Shown piece after piece: positions 1-7,196 of a DNA stretch of 36,517 bases. Source of the DNA: an uncultured Alteromonas sp. (GTDB taxonomy: Bacteria > Pseudomonadota > Gammaproteobacteria > Enterobacterales > Alteromonadaceae); NCBI RefSeq assembly GCF_913058315.1, contig NZ_CAJXQY010000034.1:1-36517 (forward strand). The letters run 5' to 3'. The stretch's first letter is position 1; each line of letters begins with the position of its first letter. Under the pieces are notes generated by a model. The model made no database searches. It was not told where the DNA came from and was given only the letters and a program-made list of their open reading frames with translations. The position numbers were made by a program, and so were the translations under genes.

Positions 1-20
1 ACAGAAAGTAAAAATACGTC

Positions 21-204
21 ATCCCGGAAGTTTCGGAGAAACTATCCGGGATCTCCTCGCTATTCCTGTGTGTTGTGACGGTAGATGAGTAGTCAGCCTG
101 TTATGGAGGTCCCGGATAAGCCCTTCGGGCTTTCCGGTGGTGACGGTAGAAGAGTAGTCAGACTGTTATGGAGGTCCCGGATAAGTCCTTTGGACTTTCC
201 GGGA
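21..204. repeat. Cluster of three REP-like hairpins, two in a 65-bp tandem duplication
   Basis: Three hairpins share the outer arms TCCCGGA/TCCGGGA: 21-52, 112-137 and 175-204. The second and third lie in a 65-bp direct repeat (units from 75 and from 140) that differs at only a few positions. In the inner stem, AAGCCC/GGGCTT of unit one becomes AAGTCC/GGACTT of unit two, so C121-G129 is replaced by T186-A194 and pairing is kept. This looks like a REP or palindromic-unit cluster downstream of a gene. Possible roles are mRNA 3'-end stabilisation or a target for a REP-associated transposase, but no such enzyme is in view. Confidence 0.75.
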
Positions 205-234
205 CAATTAAACAGGCTCAGGCCTGTTTAATTG
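205..234 (-). terminator. Hairpin overlapping the gabD stop codon
   Basis: A perfect 13-bp inverted repeat (205-217 with 222-234) with a four-base loop TCAG covers the last codons of the dehydrogenase gene. Its stop codon (218-220) sits in the loop. Read on the minus strand, the 3' arm is T-rich (GTTTAATTG), but no long T run follows. It may act as a weak terminator or protect the 3' end. Termination is inferred; the palindrome is directly seen. Confidence 0.5.
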
Positions 235-1669
235 CATAACACTGATATTTCATTTCCAGGTATTCTTCGATGCCGGCGTGGGCGCCTTCGCGGCCGATAC
301 CACTGGCTTTAACACCACCAAACGGTGCGTTAGCCGCTGAGATGGCGCCGGTATTTATGCCAACCATGCCCGACTCAATTGCATCCACAACACGCTGAGC
401 CCGGTGCAAATCGTCACTAAAGAAATAGGCGGCCAGACCAAAGGGGGTGTTGTTGGCGTATTCGATAACCTCTTCTTCGGTGTCGAACGGGATAATGGGT
501 ACCAGTGGGCCGAAGGTTTCTTCAGTTGTACACTGCGCCGAGGCCGGCACATTAGTCAGTACGGTGGGGGCATACCAATTGTCCCCATAGGATAACCGCT
601 TGCCACCGGTTAGCAGCGTCGCTCCCTCACTCAGGGCATTCTCAACATGTTCAGTGACCTTATCGGCCCCCGGGGCGTCTATAAGAGGGCCAATTTCAAC
701 GCCATCGTCGAGCCCGTTACCTACTTTGAGTGCTTCTACTTTTTTGACCAGTTTGGTCTGAAACTCTTCCAGCACGCTGCGCTGCACATAAACCCGGTTG
801 GGTGAGATACAGGTTTGGCCGGCGTTGCGGAATTTACCTTTCATCAGACCTTCTACAGCAAGGTCAATGTCGGCATCGTCAAATACAATGAACGGTGCAT
901 TACCGCCCAGCTCCAGTGACAGTTTTTTCACGTCAGGTGCGCACTTGCTCATAAGCTGCGAACCAATCTCGGTAGAACCGGTAAACGTTAACTTACGAAC
1001 CGTACTGTTTTCGCAAAGTGCGTCGCCAATGATACTGGCTTTACCGGTTATCACTTGAATTACCCCTTTGGGGATACCAGCCTGAATGGCCAGTTCACCC
1101 AATGCCAATGCGGTTAATGGTGTTTGACTGGCCGGTTTGACAATAATCGTACAGCCGGCCGCTAAAGCTGGCGCAACTTTACGGGTAATCATGGCAGCGG
1201 GAAAATTCCAGGGAGTAATGGCTGCACACACGCCCACCGGATCGCGGGAAACCCGGATTTGCGTATCCGGCGTTGCGGCTGGCAGGATTTCGCCATTAAT
1301 GCGCATGGCTTCTTCGGCAAACCATTTCACATAACTTGCGGCATAGGCTATCTCGCCTTTTGCTTCGGCTAATGGCTTGCCTTGTTCAGTAGTCATAATA
1401 GTGGCCAGGGCATCGGTATTTTCTACCATTAGGTCATACCATTTGCGTACCAGTTCGCCCCGCTCGGCAGGCGTTTTCTTGCGCCACAATTTAAAGGCTT
1501 CGTTTGCCGCTTCGACAGCCTGGTTAACTGCATCGGCGTCCAGCTGTGGAATGGTTGCTATCACTTCTCCCGTTGCCGGGTTGTCCACTTCCAGACTGTC
1601 TGATGTCGTCACCCACTCTCCATTGATTAGGCAGGCTTGTTTAAAGATGTCGATATCATTCAGTGTCAT
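218..1669 (-). CDS. gabD: NAD(P)-dependent succinate-semialdehyde dehydrogenase, GabD type
   Basis: This 483-residue protein is a full-length class I aldehyde dehydrogenase that would oxidise succinate semialdehyde to succinate, the last step of GABA breakdown, in the cytoplasm. The N-terminus (LINGEWV), the TPWNFP cofactor-site motif near residue 153, the general-base Glu253 in LELGG and the nucleophile Cys287 in GQTC followed by ISPNR are all present. The ISPNR context and the FGGVKASGIGREG C-terminal motif fit GabD better than other branches. No gabT lies beside it. The next gene upstream, on the same strand, is an unrelated GFA-fold protein 74 bp away. Other semialdehydes such as glutarate semialdehyde remain possible substrates. 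Confidence 0.85.
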   Translation of the reverse strand: MTLNDIDIFKQACLINGEWVTTSDSLEVDNPATGEVIATIPQLDADAVNQAVEAANEAFKLWRKKTPAERGELVRKWYDLMVENTDALATIMTTEQGKPLAEAKGEIAYAASYVKWFAEEAMRINGEILPAATPDTQIRVSRDPVGVCAAITPWNFPAAMITRKVAPALAAGCTIIVKPASQTPLTALALGELAIQAGIPKGVIQVITGKASIIGDALCENSTVRKLTFTGSTEIGSQLMSKCAPDVKKLSLELGGNAPFIVFDDADIDLAVEGLMKGKFRNAGQTCISPNRVYVQRSVLEEFQTKLVKKVEALKVGNGLDDGVEIGPLIDAPGADKVTEHVENALSEGATLLTGGKRLSYGDNWYAPTVLTNVPASAQCTTEETFGPLVPIIPFDTEEEVIEYANNTPFGLAAYFFSDDLHRAQRVVDAIESGMVGINTGAISAANAPFGGVKASGIGREGAHAGIEEYLEMKYQCYAIKQA

Positions 1670-1743
1670 AAACGGTGTCCATTAGGGTTAAAAATAAGTG
1701 ATTTCCTTTACTTTGTACTGCTATAAGGGGGCTGTCAGATCAA

Positions 1744-2154
1744 CTATGGCTGTTCACCGGGGAACTGTTCAAAGGCGGTAATACTGTCCAGCGACTGCTC
1801 CCAGAGGCAGGCACTGGATGTGAAAATATGCGCATCGGGCTGCCTGGTCGGGGCAGAGTTAAGGCTACCAGCCGGTATCAGTGCCATGTTGTCGTCGGAT
1901 TTGGTATTCGGAACCGCTGAGCCGCAGGTCGCGCAGAAACTTCGGACGTGTCGTGTTGAAGGGAGCTGATAATGGCAAACCTTATCCTCACCGCTTAGCC
2001 AGGTCACGGCGTTTTTGTGGATAAAAAGGTTAGCGGCAAAGGCTGAGCCGGTATTTTTTTGGCAATGGGTGCAATGACAAATAAAAAAGTGAGTAAAATT
2101 ATCGGTAACCGAAAAGGTCACTGCTGTGCATAAACAACTGCCTTGTATCGCCAT
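1744..2154 (-). CDS. GFA/CENP-V family zinc protein
   Basis: This 136-residue protein has the fold of the glutathione-dependent formaldehyde-activating enzyme (Gfa/CENP-V) family. Zinc-binding cysteines are visible as CLC near residue 7, CHCTHCQ near residue 26 and CATCGS near residue 75, which is the usual arrangement. The size is typical. Family members were named for accelerating S-hydroxymethylglutathione formation, but most small paralogues have no proven reaction, so a formaldehyde role should not be assumed despite the alcohol-oxidation genes elsewhere in the window. It reads toward gabD on the same strand, with 74 bp between. Confidence 0.75.
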   Translation of the reverse strand: MAIQGSCLCTAVTFSVTDNFTHFFICHCTHCQKNTGSAFAANLFIHKNAVTWLSGEDKVCHYQLPSTRHVRSFCATCGSAVPNTKSDDNMALIPAGSLNSAPTRQPDAHIFTSSACLWEQSLDSITAFEQFPGEQP

Positions 2155-2235
2155 GTGTTTAGCCTGAGAAAGATAATAAAGCTCATTAAAGCATAATTTT
2201 AAGAAAGCGGGGAATTACAGCGATGGGTAGGGGAG

Positions 2236-2265
2236 GCCGACTCTGACCTGGAGAGCAGAGTCGGC
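2236..2265. repeat. Perfect 10-bp inverted repeat downstream of the aminotransferase gene
   Basis: GCCGACTCTG (2236-2245) and CAGAGTCGGC (2256-2265) are perfect complements with a ten-base loop. The hairpin lies just after the aminotransferase stop codon (2279-2281, minus strand). No T run follows on the minus strand, so it is a weak terminator candidate or a 3'-end stabilising hairpin. Confidence 0.5.
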
Positions 2266-2278
2266 GTAGCCTAAAGGT

Positions 2279-3463
2279 TTAAGCTAAAACGGTTTTCAGC
2301 GCACTGACGCAGGCATCGGTTTCTTCAGGGGTACCCACGCTGATGCGTGACCATGAATCATAACCAGGCCAGGTTCTGCCCACGACTTTTACTCCCTGCT
2401 CGCGCATTTTGGCAGCAAACTGATCGTGCGGCATGCCAGTATCTACGTAGATAAAGTTGCCCTGTGGATTTTTGGCATACGGGCGGCCTAACGCTTCTGC
2501 TGTTGAAGTCAGTTTGGCGCGTTCGGTAGCGACGCGCTTACGCATGGTGTTAAGGTTTTCGTGGTCGTCCATACTTGCCATACCGGCAACCAGACCAAGG
2601 TAGTTAACCCCACCCATACGCAGTTTACGGCCAATCAGCTGAGCTTGCTCGGCAGGCATAATAGCATAGCCAAGACGTTGACCAGCCATGGCATGAATTT
2701 TAGAGAAGGTGCGGCAAATTACTACGTTGTAGCCTTCTGCAGCCAGGCTCGACTGAACATTCCCCGGATAACCCGCTGACATTTCGATATAGGCTTCATC
2801 GATAAAGACCTGAGTTTTTTGCGATACACGTTTGGCAAAAGCGGTTAGTTTAGCCGGGTCCAGCTCGCGACCGGTTGGGTTATTCGGGTTACAGATATAA
2901 ACCGCAGTGGTATCTTCAGTTACGGCGGCTTCGATGGCATCCAGATCGAAGTCCATGTTGGCATCCAGGGGAACGTAAGTCACGTCAGCACCCATAAACT
3001 CTGCACCGCGCGGTACGCCTTCATATGTGGCCATAGAGGTAACCAGCTTGCCACCATTTTGAGTGATCCAGTCGGCATAGCCAAACAGAATAGGTGAAGA
3101 GCCGTTGGTTACCACAATTTGATCCACCGACACGCCTTCTTGTTTGGCAATTTTTTCTTTTAGGACTGAGGTCGTGGGATCGGCATAGCGGCACAGGTTG
3201 TATAATTCGCCTTGCATGGCTTCTACTGCCTTGGCGGACGGGCCAAAGGCATTTTCATTCGACGATAATCTGATTAATCCATCATTCAGATTGGGCGTGG
3301 CAGACGGAAAATGTTCGGTTTTCATGCCCGCTGCGTTGAGTTCTTTAACCCCGGAATCTACGCAGGCGGCCAGGGCTGTCGCACCGGCTCCAAGTCCAAC
3401 TGCTTTCAACCATTTACGGCGTGAGGAATCCACTGGTGGCATGTTTTGGATATCAGATTTCAT
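2279..3463 (-). CDS. Tat-exported PLP aminotransferase, HisC-like fold
   Basis: This 394-residue fold-type I aminotransferase resembles histidinol-phosphate aminotransferase (HisC), with NPNNPTG near residue 193 and the Schiff-base lysine in TFSKIHAMAGQRLGY. It starts with a twin-arginine signal (SRRKWLKA, residues 14-21), then a hydrophobic stretch ending ALAAC, which looks like a lipobox at Cys34. The enzyme is therefore predicted to fold with PLP in the cytoplasm and be exported by Tat, perhaps as a lipoprotein. HisC itself is cytoplasmic, so histidine synthesis is unlikely. The substrate is unknown. The gene stands alone, with 307 bp upstream free of genes. Confidence 0.8.
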   Translation of the reverse strand: MKSDIQNMPPVDSSRRKWLKAVGLGAGATALAACVDSGVKELNAAGMKTEHFPSATPNLNDGLIRLSSNENAFGPSAKAVEAMQGELYNLCRYADPTTSVLKEKIAKQEGVSVDQIVVTNGSSPILFGYADWITQNGGKLVTSMATYEGVPRGAEFMGADVTYVPLDANMDFDLDAIEAAVTEDTTAVYICNPNNPTGRELDPAKLTAFAKRVSQKTQVFIDEAYIEMSAGYPGNVQSSLAAEGYNVVICRTFSKIHAMAGQRLGYAIMPAEQAQLIGRKLRMGGVNYLGLVAGMASMDDHENLNTMRKRVATERAKLTSTAEALGRPYAKNPQGNFIYVDTGMPHDQFAAKMREQGVKVVGRTWPGYDSWSRISVGTPEETDACVSALKTVLA

Positions 3464-3770
3464 AGGTCAGGTCACTCTGTCTTCAATATATAAAGTATAC
3501 GGAGTATCCACATTAAAGGGTATTGGGGGTTGATGCAATAGGGTAATTTCGACGAGTAAATCAGGGGGTTGAGCGATCTGAATGGTTTAAGTAACAAACC
3601 TGTTGTGAACAAAAAACAAAAAAAATGCAGTAGGCGCACCGGTTTTCAGGCTTTTGCGCGTGGAGAATCAGGCAAGTGACTGGAAGTGAAAAACCGTGCA
3701 GAAAGCGTTCAGTTGCCGAAAATCAGGGATAAAATTCATGCTGGCCCAGAGGTAATTTACCCGGGCGGTC
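3464..3770. other. Intergenic stretch upstream of the aminotransferase gene
   Basis: No convincing gene is visible in these 307 bp. The part next to the aminotransferase start is AT-rich and carries TATACT on the minus strand about 40 bp upstream of the start codon, a possible -10 element without a clear -35. The rest lies after the topoisomerase stop codon, where I see no strong terminator hairpin. Confidence 0.4.
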
Positions 3771-4826
3771 TCACAACAACGCTAAGGTGGCTTTCTCACA
3801 GTCTGAGTGGCCGGGCGAGAGCCAGTCTGTGTCATCGGCAAAACGTGGTAGTTTGCCTGATTGTGCAAAACGCTCTGTCAGTGCTCCCAGCACATTAGGG
3901 TGAATATAGTATTTTTCACATACCGCAGGGGTATTCCCCAACGTACCGGCTACTTGTTTTACCAGGGTTGATGAGAATTGGCGGCGTGGGTGTGCCTTAA
4001 CCAGCCGCGCGGCTTCATGGGCGTGCTCAACAGCCAGCCTGGTGCCTGTCCAGGTGCGAAAATCCTTTGCCGATACCTCAAGATCAGTCAGTGAGTGCAG
4101 ATACTCATTCACATCGTCACTGAGTAAATCCCGCCATCGGCCAGCTTGTTTGTAACGCAAAACGGGGTAACCCGGCCTGGCGGCACTTTCACAAATAAGC
4201 CGGCAGGCGGCCGGGTCGGTGATATCGATATGACGCGCTTTGCCATGCTTACCGGTAAAGTGAAAGGCGAGTTCTTCACCTGCTCGCTCCATATGTTTAC
4301 GGCGCAATGTCGTCAGGCCAACGGTGCCATTCTCCTGTTGATAGGAGCGATTGCCAATGCGGATCCCGGTGCGGTCGAGAAGCATCGTGGCCAGCGCACA
4401 TGAGCGCTGTAAATCCCATTTTTCATGGTCTAAGTGCTGGGTGTAAGTGCGTCGAATAGCCGGCAGTTGTTGCGCAAACTCAGCCAACCGGGCGAATTTC
4501 TCTGCCTGCTGCCGGACTTCCCATTGCTGGTGATAAATATACTGTTTACGCTGGCGCTGGTCGTAACCATACGCCTGCACCTTAGACAGCTCGCACAAGC
4601 TAATGCGAACGTCCTGCCACATAGGAGGAATAACCATAGCCTTGAAGCGTTTGAGCAACGCTTGTTCGGTGACCTTTTCGTTATCTGTTTGCAGGTACTG
4701 GAAACCACGCCCGCGTTTGCGCCGGGTAATATGAAAACTGTCACACTCGTGAATTTCTTCGCTAACGTTGCTGGTCACAGCGCAACAGTATTGCTTAACG
4801 TTGACTGGCGTTGCTCGATTATGCAT
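3771..4826 (-). CDS. DNA topoisomerase IB (poxvirus/bacterial type)
   Basis: This 351-residue protein is a type IB topoisomerase, relaxing supercoils by single-strand nicking through a 3'-phosphotyrosyl link. The N-terminal domain carries the RRKRGRGFQYL strand near residue 35. The catalytic domain shows TGIRIGN near residue 155, a KHG(K)-type strand and KDFRTWTGT near residue 256. The active-site tyrosine is in CEKYYIHPNV near residue 306. Length is usual for bacterial TopIB (about 320-360). The start is ATG with AAAGGA a few bases upstream. It is a single gene between a cytochrome c and the aminotransferase, and no function linked to either neighbour is apparent. Confidence 0.88.
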   Translation of the reverse strand: MHNRATPVNVKQYCCAVTSNVSEEIHECDSFHITRRKRGRGFQYLQTDNEKVTEQALLKRFKAMVIPPMWQDVRISLCELSKVQAYGYDQRQRKQYIYHQQWEVRQQAEKFARLAEFAQQLPAIRRTYTQHLDHEKWDLQRSCALATMLLDRTGIRIGNRSYQQENGTVGLTTLRRKHMERAGEELAFHFTGKHGKARHIDITDPAACRLICESAARPGYPVLRYKQAGRWRDLLSDDVNEYLHSLTDLEVSAKDFRTWTGTRLAVEHAHEAARLVKAHPRRQFSSTLVKQVAGTLGNTPAVCEKYYIHPNVLGALTERFAQSGKLPRFADDTDWLSPGHSDCEKATLALL

Positions 4827-4929
4827 TCGTCCTTTGGTTCCGTCTGAGTATCCTCAGGTTTGTACGGGTAAGGTGGAAAGTGGTTCAGAATGATCGCTGA
4901 CATAAGTGCAGGCAGGACAATAAAAGGTT

Positions 4930-4955
4930 GGGTCGCAGCCATACTGCTGTGACCC
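4930..4955 (-). terminator. Probable terminator of the small cytochrome c gene
   Basis: A nine-pair stem (4930-4938 with 4947-4955, one G-T pair) lies immediately after the cytochrome stop codon. On the minus strand it is followed by AACCTTTTATT, a modest T-rich tail. Confidence 0.55.
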
Positions 4956-4966
4956 GCTAAGCATAA

Positions 4967-5272
4967 TTACAGTGAGGCGAAATACGCCGCCAGGTTGGCG
5001 ATATCCTCGTCGGAGAGAGGTTTTGCCATCATGCCCATCATTGGATCTTTGCGTACATCAGCGCGAAAATCCTTAAGCTGTTTTTCCAGATACGCGGCTT
5101 TCTGGCCAGCCAAATTCGGCCACATCGGGCTGGGACTTATTCCCGCCGGACCATGACAGGCGGCACATTGTCCTGACAGTGCTTTACCTTTTTCAATATC
5201 GGCTGCCGCAACAGAAAAGTTGGCTAGCGTCAGAGTAAAGGCTAAAGCGCTAAGTGATACTGTTTTTTTCAT
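4967..5272 (-). CDS. Small periplasmic class I cytochrome c (c5/c553-like)
   Basis: This 101-residue precursor has a cleavable signal peptide ending near AAA (residue 24) and one haem site, CAACH, near residue 36. A distal methionine is probably in the MMGMMAKPL segment, and the C-terminal helix IANLAAYFASL is typical of cytochrome c553/c5. It would shuttle electrons in the periplasm to an oxidase or peroxidase. The gene is monocistronic, with a hairpin after its stop. It is about 9 kb from the quinoprotein genes, so a link with them is only possible. Confidence 0.82.
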   Translation of the reverse strand: MKKTVSLSALAFTLTLANFSVAAADIEKGKALSGQCAACHGPAGISPSPMWPNLAGQKAAYLEKQLKDFRADVRKDPMMGMMAKPLSDEDIANLAAYFASL

Positions 5273-5411
5273 TTTTCTAACTCCAAAAAAAGCACAATGC
5301 TTAAGATTGAGTATCGTACATTTATTGTAAAAAAAAAGTAAAATAACGAATGGCGATGGCGGTTATTCGCGAAATGAGATGACGGCTGTGAAAGCCAGTA
5401 GTAAGCCACTT

Positions 5412-5437
5412 AAAAAAACGGCGCCCATAGGGCGCCG
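5412..5437 (-). terminator. Rho-independent terminator of the hsp20 gene
   Basis: The perfect 8-bp stem CGGCGCCC/GGGCGCCG (5419-5426 with 5430-5437) has a three-base loop. On the minus strand it runs straight into seven T residues (complement of 5412-5418). It lies about 30 bp after the Hsp20 stop codon. Confidence 0.9.
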
Positions 5438-5465
5438 AACATGAAAACACAAGGTGAGGGAGGTG

Positions 5466-5915
5466 CTATTCGCTATCGAATAAGCGCCCGCCTATTTCTA
5501 TCTTACGTGGCTTCTTAGCTTCTGGGATCACTCTTTCCAGATCAACATGCAGTAAGCCGTTTTCCAGGTCGGCTGCCAGTACCTTTACGTGGTCGCCTAG
5601 CTGGAATTTGCGCTCGAAATTGCGCTCGGAAATGCCTTTATGCAGGAACTTCCGTTCTTGTTTATCAGCTTCGCTGTTTTTAGTGCCAGTGATCGCCAAA
5701 GTGTTGTCTTCTACAACAATATTGATGTCGTCTTTGCTAAACCCAGCAATCGCCATGGTAATTCGGTATTTATCTTCCGCCAGTAATTCAATGTTGTAAG
5801 GCGGGTAAGTGCTTTGCTTCTCAGCACGGCTGGCAGCATCCACTAATGAGGCAAGGTGGTCTGAACCAATGAATGAACGGTAAAGTGGAGATAGATCGAT
5901 AGAACGCATAGTCAT
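5466..5915 (-). CDS. ibpA: Small heat shock protein Hsp20 (IbpA/IbpB family)
   Basis: This 149-residue small heat shock protein would hold unfolding proteins at aggregates for later refolding by DnaK/ClpB. The N-terminus (DLSPLYRSFIGSDHLASLVD) matches IbpA/IbpB. The alpha-crystallin domain spans roughly residues 35-130, with YPPYNIE, AITGTK and the ISERNFERKFQLGDHV strand. The short C-terminal tail has PRKIEI, an I-x-I type anchor. The gene is monocistronic with a strong terminator. Expression is probably controlled twice, by a sigma-32 promoter candidate (6008-6033) and by an RNA thermometer candidate covering the ribosome site and start. A second ATG two codons in (5907-5909) lies outside that hairpin. 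Confidence 0.9.
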   Translation of the reverse strand: MTMRSIDLSPLYRSFIGSDHLASLVDAASRAEKQSTYPPYNIELLAEDKYRITMAIAGFSKDDINIVVEDNTLAITGTKNSEADKQERKFLHKGISERNFERKFQLGDHVKVLAADLENGLLHVDLERVIPEAKKPRKIEIGGRLFDSE

Positions 5916-5967
5916 ATCCTTTATTAAGCAATATGTTTAAAAATTAATTGCCCCGATAGTCGGCGGC
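5913..5967 (-). promoter_or_regulatory. ROSE-like RNA thermometer in the hsp20 leader
   Basis: In the minus-strand transcript, CAUAU-U-G-C-UU (5935 to 5926) can pair with AAGG-AUAUG (5921 to 5913) around the loop AAUA. The fold buries the Shine-Dalgarno AAGGA and the AUG start codon. The 5' arm carries UUGCU with a bulged G opposite the Shine-Dalgarno bases, the hallmark of ROSE thermometers found before hsp20/ibp genes. A second hairpin, GCC-G-CCGA/TCGG-GGC, lies just upstream (5950-5967). The pairing is seen; temperature sensing is inferred from the family. Confidence 0.65.
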
Positions 5968-6007
5968 GGTGATGTCGGCCTTACTGTTAAGCACCAACAA
6001 TGTAGAA

Positions 6008-6033
6008 GTAGGGACGGCCTGAGTTTATTCAAG
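6008..6033 (-). promoter_or_regulatory. Candidate sigma-32 (RpoH) promoter of hsp20
   Basis: On the minus strand CTTGAA (6033-6028) is followed after 14 bases by CCCTAC (6013-6008), close to the heat shock consensus CTTGAA-N12-15-CCCCAT. It is about 95 bp upstream of the Hsp20 start codon, leaving a leader long enough for the thermometer hairpins. Confidence 0.5.
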
Positions 6034-6161
6034 GCAAAAATTTATTTTTTTTTCGACCAGATTGCCAAACCCCACGAGCAAGAGGCTCACCGCTTTGGGT
6101 CAAAGCCTGATAGCATGGTAATAATTAACTTATCGTCGTCGTTTTGTTTAAGGGATATTGA

Positions 6162-7196
6162 ATGTCTTACCGACCTTTTACGCGCCAGGCCCCATCGATG
6201 CGCCTGATTATTGTTGCGGTACTGCTGGTTTTTACTACGGCCTGCCAGACTACCTCTTCTACCGGTACTGAAAATTACGGTCCCAAATACGCTGAACACA
6301 ATCAGGGCTTCACCGCTGTAGTGGTTGCTTATGCCCCGGAGATGGAAGGTATTTTAGGTCGGATTGAGGCAGACCCTGACGCCAGTATTACCAAAATGGT
6401 GACCTACAAAGGCATTAAATACCGCATTGGGAAATACCATGATGAGCCGATTTTGGTCTTTGCTACCGGCATGAGCATTGCCAATGCGGCCATGAGTATG
6501 CAAATGGCGTTTGACTACTTTCCGGTAAAACAGGTGGTGTATATGGGCATTGCCGGCGCAGTTAACCCGCAGTGGCAGCCGGGCGACGTAATTGTTCCGG
6601 AGCGTTGGTATTATCATGATGAAAGCGTGTATGCGAACCCAGATCCAAACCAGCCCGGCCTGTCGGTATTACCTGCCTATTATGCGCGGTTTATGGCAGA
6701 GCAACCGGCTCGCAAAGCGGCTGATCCTCATTATCCGAACTATAAGCCCTTTCACTTTGTGCATCCGGATGAAGTGTTAATTATTAAGGATAGCATGGAT
6801 AAGCCACAGGATACGGCGTACTTTTCGGCATCGCCGCGACTGTTAGCCGCCGCAGAAAATGCCATGGCCAATATGCCCGCCCAGATGATTTTAGGTGAAC
6901 GCAAGGCCAAATTAAGTGTGGGTGGCAACGGTGTTACCGGCTCGGTTTTCCTGGATAACCGCGAATACCGCAAATGGACTCGCGAGGTATTTAACGCTGA
7001 AGTCACTGAAATGGAATCAACCGCAGTTGGCCAGGTGTGCACAGTGAATGACGTTGACTGGGTGATTATTCGCGCTATCAGCGATCTGGCTGGTGGCCAG
7101 GAAGGTGTTAACGTGGAACACATTTACGACAAAGAAGTGTCACGTGTGGGCGCCAATGTGTTGTTTGCCGTAATGGATGAGTTGGCGACCCGATAA
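6162..7196 (+). CDS. Lipoprotein of the nucleoside phosphorylase/MTA-SAH nucleosidase fold
   Basis: This 344-residue protein combines an N-terminal lipoprotein signal (hydrophobic stretch then TTAC, lipid Cys29) with a PNP/UDP phosphorylase-type domain. The domain shows AVVVAYAPEMEGI near residue 51, YMGIAGAVNPQWQPGDVIVP near residue 127 and, near the C-terminus, EMESTAVGQVC and IIRAISDLAGG. These are the substrate-binding Met-Glu and catalytic Asp motifs of MTA/SAH nucleosidases (MtnN family). Standard MtnN is cytoplasmic and about 230 residues. Here an extra 60-70 residue insertion and an export signal suggest an envelope enzyme of unknown nucleoside substrate. ATG 6162 has AAGGGA at good spacing. 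Its stop codon overlaps the next gene's start (TAATG). Confidence 0.8.
   Translation: MSYRPFTRQAPSMRLIIVAVLLVFTTACQTTSSTGTENYGPKYAEHNQGFTAVVVAYAPEMEGILGRIEADPDASITKMVTYKGIKYRIGKYHDEPILVFATGMSIANAAMSMQMAFDYFPVKQVVYMGIAGAVNPQWQPGDVIVPERWYYHDESVYANPDPNQPGLSVLPAYYARFMAEQPARKAADPHYPNYKPFHFVHPDEVLIIKDSMDKPQDTAYFSASPRLLAAAENAMANMPAQMILGERKAKLSVGGNGVTGSVFLDNREYRKWTREVFNAEVTEMESTAVGQVCTVNDVDWVIIRAISDLAGGQEGVNVEHIYDKEVSRVGANVLFAVMDELATR

Noticed and set aside
75-204. The 65-bp direct repeats as a CRISPR array
   Set aside because: There are only two near-identical units with no unique spacers, and each contains a REP-like hairpin.
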